Below, piece after piece: positions 18,388-25,177 of a stretch of 25,226 bases of DNA. Below the pieces are notes generated by a model. That model was not told where the DNA came from, ran no database searches, and saw only the letters and a program-made list of their open reading frames with translations. The translations under genes and the position numbers were made by a program. Each line of letters starts with the position of its first letter. The first letter of the stretch is position 1. Source of the stretch: an uncultured Desulfobacterales bacterium (GTDB lineage: Bacteria; Desulfobacterota; Desulfobacteria; Desulfobacterales; JAFDCJ01); contig CALZJV010000086.1 of assembly GCA_945787595.1 (NCBI GenBank), positions 1-25,226 on the forward strand, read 5' to 3'.

Positions 18388-19830
18388 CTACTCGGCCTCA
18401 TCAGTTCCAGATAACACGCACAGCGCCGAGGATGACTGATAAGGAAGCGTTCCCTCTATGCTCACCTCAGCTTCGGTTCCGCCGGGAGCGGCTCCCGGCA
18501 CACGGTAGGTGGTGACGTCAATAGGCGCTATGGTTGTTTCCTTCGGCTGATCTACCTGAGCAACCCACCCATAAGGTACTCGGTAAGCCCGGTACACCAT
18601 GTTCATTTTAAACTGCTTGCCCCAGTAGGGACTGATGTACTCCCAGACAAGCTGGTGCTGGTCAGTGACTTCGATGATGCGACCGCCACTGCCTTCGGTA
18701 ATTAAGGTGTTGCCGTTTGGCAGGCGTTGGGCGCCGCTGATGAAAGGGCTGTAAAAGCGATTGCTGTCAGTCGGGTGGACGAACCCGGCCTCAGCCGGCG
18801 TGTACTGCCAGATTATCTTTAAGGTAACAGGATCAAATTCCAGCACTCGAGAGTAGTCTCGCAGGGCATTTTTAGCACCCGTGGAGCTGCCGGGGTTGGG
18901 TGCACCGTATCCGGCCCAGCCCCCGTTGTCAAAGACCAAAATATTGCCCTCACCGGGCAGACCTTTGGGGATCATGTGGGCGTGGTGTTGTCCAATAATC
19001 CAACCGAGGGCTCTGAGCTCGGGCGTTTCATCGTAATTGGGTCCCACCTTCCAAACTATCTGGCCGGTTTCTTTGCTGATGATAAATATAATGTTGGTTT
19101 CACGGCCGTCAGTAATAATGTTATCCGGGTGGAAGCGAGCATCGCCGGCATCGTACCATTTGTTGGGACCTAAGGTGGCCATGGCGTTTAGGTGCATCCA
19201 ATCACCCATGCCGCCGCCGGCTGGCCGCATATTGGGATCGCGACTCAGAATGTTTTTGGCATCCTCACGAAAATCGAATTCTTCGAAATGTTCACTGCAT
19301 ACCCACTCCCACACTAAATCGCCGTCCCAGGTTACCTCGTAAATGGTATCGTCCAGCAGGGGCTTATCGGAAATGTCCTTGCATAATACCTTCTTGTGGC
19401 CAATCATCAGCGTATTGCCACCGTCTATCTTCGGATCCATTCCGGGTGCGAAGTAGCCAACCGGATTGCCTTCCCGTTGATAGTCATGATGGACGCGGGC
19501 CATCCACTGGGGTTCCTCACCGGGATCTTCAATATACTCATACTCGTTGAATTTCCAGACAATGCGACCTTCCCAATCGACCTGTATCAGGTCACGATAA
19601 TCCTGCATACCGAAATTGGTATTGCGCTCGCCGGTATGGCCCAGTACGTAGCCGCCCGGTAAAAGTTTATTGGGAAACCCATGCAACCCCTTCCACAGGC
19701 GTACCTCGCGGCCGTTCATGTCGATAAGAAGGGCGCCGAGCTCCTTGGCCTGGAAGATGGTGTAACCACTCCAACACCTCTCAGGAAGGTAAACAGTGGC
19801 CCCTGTGGGATAGACGGTGGGGTAGGTCAT
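18388..19830 (-). CDS. Arylsulfotransferase (ASST)-like protein, apparently cytoplasmic
   Basis: The frame opens at 19890, but the start is set at ATG 19830, which has an AAAGGAA ribosome binding site 6 nt upstream, giving 480 aa. The sequence shows repeated propeller-type blades (LIDMNGREVRLWKG, IQVDWEGRIVWKFNEYEY, YEVTWDGDLVWEW, IIEVTDQHQLVWEYISPY). It also carries conserved histidine motifs VHHDYQREGN (H114/H115), WMHLNAM (H213) and QHHAHMIPKG (H282, H283, H285), then GEGNILVFDNGG. This fits the arylsulfotransferase (ASST) family, whose characterised members move sulfate between phenolic compounds with a catalytic histidine in the periplasm. Here no signal peptide is present, so a cytoplasmic location and a different substrate are possible. 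It lies 128 nt downstream of the RdhA-like gene on the same strand. Confidence 0.8.
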   Translation of the reverse strand: MTYPTVYPTGATVYLPERCWSGYTIFQAKELGALLIDMNGREVRLWKGLHGFPNKLLPGGYVLGHTGERNTNFGMQDYRDLIQVDWEGRIVWKFNEYEYIEDPGEEPQWMARVHHDYQREGNPVGYFAPGMDPKIDGGNTLMIGHKKVLCKDISDKPLLDDTIYEVTWDGDLVWEWVCSEHFEEFDFREDAKNILSRDPNMRPAGGGMGDWMHLNAMATLGPNKWYDAGDARFHPDNIITDGRETNIIFIISKETGQIVWKVGPNYDETPELRALGWIIGQHHAHMIPKGLPGEGNILVFDNGGWAGYGAPNPGSSTGAKNALRDYSRVLEFDPVTLKIIWQYTPAEAGFVHPTDSNRFYSPFISGAQRLPNGNTLITEGSGGRIIEVTDQHQLVWEYISPYWGKQFKMNMVYRAYRVPYGWVAQVDQPKETTIAPIDVTTYRVPGAAPGGTEAEVSIEGTLPYQSSSALCVLSGTDEAE

Positions 19831-19836
19831 TTTTCG

Positions 19837-19843
19837 TTCCTTT
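19837..19843 (-). promoter_or_regulatory. Ribosome binding site of the ASST-like gene
   Basis: AAAGGAA on the minus strand lies 6 nt before ATG 19830. It decides this start against the in-frame start 20 codons upstream at 19890. Confidence 0.7.
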
Positions 19844-19958
19844 CTATTAGGTTGATTGTTTGTACCCAAATTAGTCTCGATGTCAACCACGGACTCAAGC
19901 GCCGAAGGTCTAAACCTGAAGCCGCCGCGTATCGCGCCCGGGGCGTGACGCGTCTGCC

Positions 19959-21443
19959 TCAGTCATGCCTGGCCCAGTCCGGCGCGGACTTCGGTTTCGG
20001 TCGCCGCCCGTAAAAGAGGTTGTCCAGGTGGAAAAAGAATCGCCGTGCGATGGCATTGCGCACGACCATCGCCCGCACAAATTGATGGGGCAAGGTGGCG
20101 GCATGACTCCAGGGGCAGACCCGCATGCAGATGTTGCAGCCCGTGCCCACCTTGCCCCAGTAAGCAAAACAGGTTTCCGCATTCAATTTCCAGCGCCGAA
20201 TGCCGTTGACCACCGCGCGCGCCCCCTGGGGGATGGAAGCCGAGGGGCAGCAGGCCGCGCACTTCTTACAGATGCGGCAAAAATCGGCCACACCGATATC
20301 CACCGGCCGATCCGGTACCAGCGGCAGGGTGGTGGTGACCGCTCCTAGCCTGACGCGCGGTCCCAACTTTTTGGTGAGCAAATAGCCGAGACGTCCCATT
20401 TCGCCCAGGCCCGCATCCACGGCCAGGGGGACCAGCAGGGTGTCATAATAACGCAGGTGGTTGGCGGTGGCCTCGTAGCCGAGATTGGCGATAAAAGCGG
20501 CCACCTGGGCGGCGATGAAAGCGCCGGCGGCATAGCGGCCCTGGCTGTCGACGGAGGTCGGCGTGTGAGGGGCCACGGCGATCATGCGAAAGTCCATTTC
20601 AACGGCAAAGACGATGGCCCAGGGGTGGGTCAATTCAATCGGTGCGCCCAAATCGGACCAGTTTTCATGAAAAATTTCTCCCCGGCGGGAATAGACCCAC
20701 AGGGGATTGATCCGGGTAATGCCAACGAGCTTGGCTCCCAGGCTCAGGGTGTAACCCTTGATCCGGATGGTGGCTTCCTGCGGATCGAGAGCCACACGGC
20801 TGCTTGTTAAAGCTGGGTGTCCCTTGGGTTTGACGATGTGCGCGTGGGAAAGATGGAGCGAAAGGGCCACCGAGGCCGCAGAGGCCGCGAGATTGGGCCG
20901 GTGGTGGGGTCGGTCGATGGCACCGGGTGTGCCGATGATACCTCCCAGCGCCCGACGTGCGGCATCGGCCTGCTCCAGCTGCGGATGTTCGGCATAGAAC
21001 TGCCGGTAAGGTTCGGAACTGGGTTGCAGGGTGCGGTTGCGGGCAAAAACGGTCATCCGTTCGTCGAACCGCGCCACCACGCCGGTGATAAGACTCAGAG
21101 TGCCTTGCCGGGCGATGGGATTGGCGCCTATGCGCACCGTCAGCAACGCCACGGTGCCGGTCGCCAGACAGGCCGCCAGAATCAACAGGTAGACGCCGCG
21201 GCCGGAGCTGAAAAACCCGCTGTGCCAAAGATACAAAAAGAGTACTGTGACAGCGACCATAGCAGCCGCCTGCAGACCGGCCCAAAGCGCCGCCCGGCGT
21301 TCCCCCTCCCAGCAGCATGAGATGAAAAAGGCCAGGCCGACGAGGGCCTGGGCAATCAAGCCGAGGGTCAACAGTGTTTCCAACAGTAGGATCATCCGGT
21401 TCCTTATCAGCCGGCCAATTCGCCAGCGGGGCAACGGCATCAT
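19959..21443 (-). CDS. Reductive-dehalogenase-like (RdhA family) protein fused to an N-terminal membrane domain
   Basis: The longest frame begins at a TTG (21473). I place the start at ATG 21443, or the adjacent ATG 21440, behind CAGGGAC; this gives 494 aa. Three hydrophobic helices lie at about 19-41, 55-72 and 83-102. After them comes an RdhA-type region with FDERMTVFARN and FYAEHPQLEQAD. Near the C-terminus are two [4Fe-4S] motifs: C389-x2-C392-x2-C395-x3-C399-P, and C425, C436-x2-C439-x3-C443-P. Spacing and surrounding sequence (GLGEMGRLGYLLTKKLGPRVRL) match corrinoid/iron-sulfur reductive dehalogenases rather than plain ferredoxins; the related QueG fold is an alternative. Classical RdhA has a Tat signal and a separate RdhB anchor. 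Neither is present here, and the fused helices probably act as the anchor. The substrate is unknown and a dehalogenase activity is unproven. Confidence 0.82.
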   Translation of the reverse strand: MMPLPRWRIGRLIRNRMILLLETLLTLGLIAQALVGLAFFISCCWEGERRAALWAGLQAAAMVAVTVLFLYLWHSGFFSSGRGVYLLILAACLATGTVALLTVRIGANPIARQGTLSLITGVVARFDERMTVFARNRTLQPSSEPYRQFYAEHPQLEQADAARRALGGIIGTPGAIDRPHHRPNLAASAASVALSLHLSHAHIVKPKGHPALTSSRVALDPQEATIRIKGYTLSLGAKLVGITRINPLWVYSRRGEIFHENWSDLGAPIELTHPWAIVFAVEMDFRMIAVAPHTPTSVDSQGRYAAGAFIAAQVAAFIANLGYEATANHLRYYDTLLVPLAVDAGLGEMGRLGYLLTKKLGPRVRLGAVTTTLPLVPDRPVDIGVADFCRICKKCAACCPSASIPQGARAVVNGIRRWKLNAETCFAYWGKVGTGCNICMRVCPWSHAATLPHQFVRAMVVRNAIARRFFFHLDNLFYGRRPKPKSAPDWARHD

Positions 21444-21489
21444 GTCCCTGCAGGTCAAGCGGGGAGCGGCCAATTACGCCTGTTTTAAC

Positions 21490-21518
21490 TTGACCTTTCA
21501 CCTTGCGGCGATTATAGG
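21490..21518 (+). promoter_or_regulatory. Sigma70-type promoter of the amidohydrolase gene
   Basis: TTGACC (21490-21495), a spacer of exactly 17 nt and TATAGG (21513-21518) lead to a start about 7 nt further on, then AAGGAG (21541-21546) 8 nt before the ATG at 21555. The minus strand of the same spot reads TATAAT (21516-21511), which may be the -10 of the divergent RdhA-like gene, although its -35 is poor. The two genes may compete for polymerase in this short divergent region. Confidence 0.5.
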
Positions 21519-21554
21519 ATGAGGCTGCTTTTCGTACCGAAAGGAGCTTGAATC

Positions 21555-22535
21555 ATGACCATCATCGATTTTCACAACCATTTCTATCCACCGGCCTATC
21601 TTGAAGCGATCCAGGCCGGGCCGAGCAGCATCAAAGTCACCATTGACGACAACGGCAACCCGCTGCTACATTATCCGGGCGACTACAACATCGTGGTCCC
21701 CGGTCATCGCGATGTGGACTTCCGGGCTCGGATTCTGGAAAAGGCCGGCGTCGACATGCAGGTGCTCACCATGACCACCCCCGGCACCCATGTGGAATCC
21801 CCCCGGCGGGCGGCTGAGCTGGCCCGGATCGTCAACGACGGCTTCGCCGCAATAATGCAAACTCGGGGGGACCGGTTCGCCGCCCTTGGCACCCTGCCCC
21901 TGAACGATCCGGTGGCTTCTGTGGCGGAAATGGAGCGGTCCCGGGCTGAACACGGCTTCAAGGGGTTTCAGGTTTTCAGCAACATCGACGGGGTCGAACT
22001 GACCGATCCGCGCTTTTGGCCACTTTATGCCAAAGCTTCGGACCTGGGGCTGATTCTCGATATCCATCCCACCTTTCCGGTGGGCGTTGAGGCCATGTCC
22101 GATTACTGGCTCATGCCACTGCTCGGTTTTACCTTCGATACCACGCTGACGGCCGCCAAGCTGGTGTTCAGCGGGGTGGTTGAAAGATATCCGGGTATCA
22201 AATGGATTCTGAACCATGCCGGCGGTGCGATTCCCTACCTTGCCGAACGACTCGATCGGGGCTATCAAGCCTTTAAGGAATGTCGCGCCCATATTTCAAA
22301 GCCGCCCAGTACCTACCTGAAGAATTTTTATTTCGATGCCGTCAATTTCGATCCGCAGGCCCTGCAGCTCTGTGTCGATTTTGCAGGCCCCGAGCATGTT
22401 CTGGCCGGCAGCGACTATCCCCATCAAATCGGCAGCCTTGCTAAAATGCTCAGCACCATCGACCAGTTGAAAATCACGGCCGGCGAGAAGAAACAGATCC
22501 TGGGCGGCAATGCCCGCCGGCTGCTCGGCCTGTAA
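21555..22535 (+). CDS. Amidohydrolase-2 family protein, ACMSD-like
   Basis: 326 aa, with a strong AAGGAG ribosome binding site. It has the complete metal-site pattern of the amidohydrolase-2 / ACMSD group: H7 and H9 (DFHNHFYP), H171 (LDIHPTFP), H221 (ILNHAGG) and D287 (GSDYPH). Length and end-to-end conservation are normal for the family. Members are usually Zn-dependent, often non-oxidative decarboxylases or hydrolases of aromatic or carboxylate intermediates; the exact substrate cannot be read from sequence. No signal peptide is present, so it is cytoplasmic. It is transcribed alone, divergent from the RdhA-like gene, and converges on the truncated metallo-beta-lactamase gene 11 nt away. 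Confidence 0.88.
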   Translation: MTIIDFHNHFYPPAYLEAIQAGPSSIKVTIDDNGNPLLHYPGDYNIVVPGHRDVDFRARILEKAGVDMQVLTMTTPGTHVESPRRAAELARIVNDGFAAIMQTRGDRFAALGTLPLNDPVASVAEMERSRAEHGFKGFQVFSNIDGVELTDPRFWPLYAKASDLGLILDIHPTFPVGVEAMSDYWLMPLLGFTFDTTLTAAKLVFSGVVERYPGIKWILNHAGGAIPYLAERLDRGYQAFKECRAHISKPPSTYLKNFYFDAVNFDPQALQLCVDFAGPEHVLAGSDYPHQIGSLAKMLSTIDQLKITAGEKKQILGGNARRLLGL

Positions 22536-22546
22536 GCGGCTACGGA

Positions 22547-22729
22547 TTATCGGGTTCGGCGGGCGGGATCGACCTCGCTGACGGGTATTTGGACCCGCAC
22601 GAGTTGCGTCGTCACCCCTCGGCCGGCATCAAACAAGAGAGATATATCATCGACCCGAACGGCTAAAGCGGGACCTTGTCGGTTGGGAACCGGTTTAGGT
22701 TTGCCGGTTCCAAGCAATATAATTTTCAT
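22547..22729 (-). pseudogene. Truncated metallo-beta-lactamase-fold hydrolase (N-terminal fragment)
   Basis: The ATG at 22729 (the frame also opens with a TTG at 22750) encodes 60 residues beginning MKIILLGTGKPKPVPNRQGP and continuing SLLFDAGRGVTTQLVR...IPVSEVDP. This is the standard N-terminus of RNase-Z-like metallo-beta-lactamase proteins, usually about 250-320 aa. It breaks off after SEVDP, just before the HxHxDH metal motif should appear, and ends in unrelated ARRTR and a stop. The rest is absent from the neighbouring DNA, which goes straight into the amidohydrolase 3' end. It is most likely a deletion or recombination scar and not functional. It lies downstream of tctA on the same strand, suggesting a former transporter-hydrolase operon. 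Confidence 0.75.
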
Positions 22730-22788
22730 TGTGGTCTGATTCTTTCCCAACGATCATGTGACGAGCCACCGCTAAGACTTCTTTGAAT

Positions 22789-24324
22789 CTAATCAACCTG
22801 TTGTTCCATTTTTTTTTCCACGTTGGGACGTTTTTTGTTGGCAGGACGGATGCTAAACCAATACACTGACGTGCCTGCCAGGGCCAAGAGACCGATCGCC
22901 ACCGGGTGATAAATCAATATGGTCAGTTCGCCGTCGATCAAATTAAGCGATTGGGATAGCGTTAGTTCGAATCTTTCTCCCAGAAAAAAGCCGATGACAA
23001 ACACGATCGCCGAGTAGCCGAAGGTGTTCATCAGATAGCTGATGAGGGCGAAGATGAACATAATCACCACCCCAAGCAACCCGCCGGTGGCCATATAGAC
23101 GCCCACGACACAAAGCAGCAGGGCGGTTGGAAAAATAAAGGACTCCGGCGATCGAATCACATGTGACCAGAGACGTAGCCCTAAAAGTCCCGATAAGAGA
23201 TTCAAAACATTGGCCATCATCAAAGCGCCGAAAAGACCGTAAATCAACTGACCTTGCTCCCTGAAAAGAAGGGGGCCCGGTTGGACGCCATGAATCATCA
23301 AGGCGGTGATAATAAGTGCCGCGGCAATGTTACCGGGTATGCCCAGGGTCAGCATCGGGATCAAATTGGCTCCGGAGACCGAGCTGTTGGCCGATTCCGT
23401 TGCCGCAATGCCATGAATGTTGCCCTTGCCGAAACTATCCGGGTCCTTCGATATCTGTTTCGTTGTTGCATAGGTCATAAATGCCGCGGCTGAAGAATCG
23501 AGCCCCGGGATTGCTCCCATGATGGTTCCGATCACCGAACCTCTCAACATGGTGTAACGGCAGGACCAATACTCGGCCCAGCTGACCCGGCGATCTTCCC
23601 TTTTTTGGGTTTTCGGAAATTTGACGGTCGAACTGATCTCGCCTCGAATTTGCGCCAGCCGGCGAAAAATTTCGGGCACGGCCAACATGCCCAGCGCCAC
23701 CGCCACCAGCGGTAGCCCGTCATAGAGTTCGAAAAATCCGAAAATAAAGCGCGGTGAACTGTTTTCCGGATCCAATCCCACCGTTGCACAAAACAAACCC
23801 AGGGCCGCCGAGGTGATGCCTTTGGTCATGGAATCACCCACCAGCCCGGCGATGACCGAGAAGGCAAATACCATGAGCGCAAATATTTCTATGGGGCCCA
23901 TTTTTAAGGCCACCGCGGCGATCAGAGGGGAGACGGTAAAAAGGACGATATCGCTGAAGGCATCACCGGTGATGGACGAATAAAGCGCCATCTTGGTCGC
24001 TTTTTCCGATTTTCCTTTTTTGGTTAACGGAAAACCATCCAAGGTGGTGGCGGCGGCATCCGGCGTTCCGGGGGTGTTGATCAAAATTGCGGGAATGGCG
24101 CCACCGACCAGACCGCCTTTATTGACCCCGACTAAAAAGGCGATGGCCGTGAGGGGGTTTAGGGTAAAGGTAAAGGGAATTGCGATGGCCATGGCCATCA
24201 CCGGCCCCGTGCCGGGTAGGGCACCCACGAGTTGTCCTAAGATCACCCCAAACAGAACGAAAAACATATTATACAGGGTAAATGCATCGGCAAAACCCGC
24301 CAGGACGATGTTGAAATCGATCAT
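22789..24324 (-). CDS. tctA: Tripartite tricarboxylate transporter permease TctA
   Basis: 511 aa, very hydrophobic, with about ten or more membrane helices. TctA signatures are clear: GVILGQLVGALPGTGP near residues 27-42, GGLVGGAIPAILINTPGTPD with DGFPLTKKGK in the first quarter, GAIPGLDSSAAAF in the middle, and FGKGNIHGIAATESANSS with MLTLGIPGN after it. It is the large permease of a TTT system that imports carboxylates or other small organic anions using an ion gradient and a periplasmic TctC protein. It starts 18 nt after the tctB stop. The C-terminus is basic (KKRPNVEKK). The substrate is not predictable. Confidence 0.92.
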   Translation of the reverse strand: MIDFNIVLAGFADAFTLYNMFFVLFGVILGQLVGALPGTGPVMAMAIAIPFTFTLNPLTAIAFLVGVNKGGLVGGAIPAILINTPGTPDAAATTLDGFPLTKKGKSEKATKMALYSSITGDAFSDIVLFTVSPLIAAVALKMGPIEIFALMVFAFSVIAGLVGDSMTKGITSAALGLFCATVGLDPENSSPRFIFGFFELYDGLPLVAVALGMLAVPEIFRRLAQIRGEISSTVKFPKTQKREDRRVSWAEYWSCRYTMLRGSVIGTIMGAIPGLDSSAAAFMTYATTKQISKDPDSFGKGNIHGIAATESANSSVSGANLIPMLTLGIPGNIAAALIITALMIHGVQPGPLLFREQGQLIYGLFGALMMANVLNLLSGLLGLRLWSHVIRSPESFIFPTALLLCVVGVYMATGGLLGVVIMFIFALISYLMNTFGYSAIVFVIGFFLGERFELTLSQSLNLIDGELTILIYHPVAIGLLALAGTSVYWFSIRPANKKRPNVEKKMEQQVD

Positions 24325-24342
24325 ATCACCAACCGTTGTCTT

Positions 24343-24762
24343 TTAAGGAAGGGGCCGTTTCAGCAGCAGTTCGATGGAACTCCACGTCGCCAAAGGTATC
24401 AGCACAATCCCTGCGAACAACCAGAACGGCCGGCGCTCCCCGATCAATAGCATAAGGACCATTACCAGAAGCGGTGCGGCAACCAGAAACCCGGCGAGAT
24501 GGATCACATAAAGGCCGATGAAGGAGATTACAAAAAACAAACCTGCACGCAAGGCCAGCGGCACATCAAATTCGGCCTTTCCGGTAGGAAAAAGGAGATG
24601 CACGATACTCGTTATGATCACAATAACGGTCGTGATGATCGGCAACGTCGCCGGTCGCAGCCATCCGTAAGCCACTGTTTCGGTGTGCCGGGGAATAATC
24701 CAGAAAAGCAGTATGGCGCCAAAAACGGCAACAACGAGTCCTGATATGCGATTGAGAGTCAT
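24343..24762 (-). CDS. tctB: Tripartite tricarboxylate transporter small membrane subunit TctB
   Basis: The frame is open from 24846, but the start is set at ATG 24762, with AGGAAAG (24774-24768) 5 nt upstream; this gives 139 aa, at the short end of the family range. About five hydrophobic helices are present, with the family-like pair WLRPATLPIITTVIVI and GFLVAAPLLVMVLMLLIGER. TctB is the small membrane partner of TctA. The gene order tctB-tctA is usual. No tctC lies upstream within the window; the DNA there is repeats. Confidence 0.82.
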   Translation of the reverse strand: MTLNRISGLVVAVFGAILLFWIIPRHTETVAYGWLRPATLPIITTVIVIITSIVHLLFPTGKAEFDVPLALRAGLFFVISFIGLYVIHLAGFLVAAPLLVMVLMLLIGERRPFWLFAGIVLIPLATWSSIELLLKRPLP

Positions 24763-24841
24763 CCGAACTTTCCTGATTTGGGGTACAGCGACCCTGCCTG
24801 ACGAATCCCGCGGAGCCAATTCAAGTGTAGGACTTTCAGGG

Positions 24842-24909
24842 TTCACGGGTTCAGGGTTAATCTTCCCACGTCGGACCTATTCAACGTTATTGAACCTTGA
24901 ACCCGTGAA
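24842..24909. repeat. Inverted repeat upstream of tctB
   Basis: TTCACGGGTTCAGGGTT (24842-24858) pairs with AACCTTGAACCCGTGAA (24893-24909), 16 of 17 positions, around a 34-nt loop. It lies about 80 nt upstream of the tctB start, next to the 96-bp repeat. It may be part of the same composite repeat element. Confidence 0.65.
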
Positions 24910-24922
24910 TGGTTACGAAGGG

Positions 24923-25018
24923 TTTATTCAATATCGAAAACCTGGTCTTCAGGGCCAGGTCAGAGGTGATCGGCTCTGCCATAGATCAAATCTGTTCAAG
25001 GTTTCGGGTGTCAGGTGT
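24923..25018. repeat. Right copy of the 96-bp terminal inverted repeat
   Basis: Reverse complement of 1-96 at 92 of 96 positions. It contains the imperfect palindrome ACCTGGTCTTCAGGGCCAGG (about 24940-24959) and passes without a break into the heptamer array. In the plus frame it is open and reads the same peptide as the left copy (IQ-RKPG-QGQVRGDRL...). No transposase or target-site duplication is visible. Confidence 0.9.
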
Positions 25019-25035
25019 CAGGTGTCAGGTGTCAG
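25008..25035 (+). repeat. Tandem heptamer array GTGTCAG x4
   Basis: Four perfect, directly adjacent copies of GTGTCAG, beginning inside the outer end of the 96-bp repeat. The left copy of the repeat carries only about one and a half units, so the unit number differs between copies, as expected for slippage. There are no spacers, so this is not a CRISPR array. Confidence 0.85.
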
Positions 25036-25148
25036 TAAATACCGAATCCTGAAACCTGAACACTGATTTGGTTGCAACTGAAGACCCACACCGGCGAAAG
25101 AAAGTCCATTTAATGAGCGACTCCGAAATAGCGGGTCGAATTCGGTTG

Positions 25149-25177
25149 CTGACACCTGACACCCGACACCTGAACAC
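25149..25177 (-). repeat. Second heptamer array in opposite orientation
   Basis: CTGACAC, CTGACAC, CCGACAC and CTGAACAC follow one another, which is the reverse complement of the GTGTCAG unit with decay in the last two. With the array at 25008-25035 it brackets about 113 nt in inverted orientation. That interval holds further degenerate pieces (CCTGAAACCTGAACACTG around 25049-25066) and no gene. Confidence 0.75.

Noticed and set aside
18481..18499. Perfect GC hairpin GCCGGGAGC-G-GCTCCCGGC
   Set aside because: It lies inside the coding region of the ASST-like gene, has a 1-nt loop and no T-run; it reflects the codons of a Pro-Gly-Ala-rich segment, not a terminator.
20665..21501. Minus-strand open frame of 278 codons and several shorter ones in the same GC-rich stretch
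   Set aside because: They are alternative frames of the RdhA-like gene, with the Arg/Pro/Ala/His-rich composition typical of GC-rich shadow frames; the RdhA frame carries both iron-sulfur motifs.
21666..22292. Minus-strand open frame of 208 codons
   Set aside because: Antisense to the amidohydrolase, whose complete metal-ligand set and strong ribosome binding site show the plus strand is the coding one.
24683..25066. Plus-strand open frame of 127 codons
   Set aside because: The first part is antisense to tctB and the rest is repeat DNA. Only the repeat's open frame was kept as an observation.
25008..25177. CRISPR-like look of the right-end repeats
   Set aside because: The units are 7 bp, directly adjacent, with no spacers, and no cas gene is nearby.
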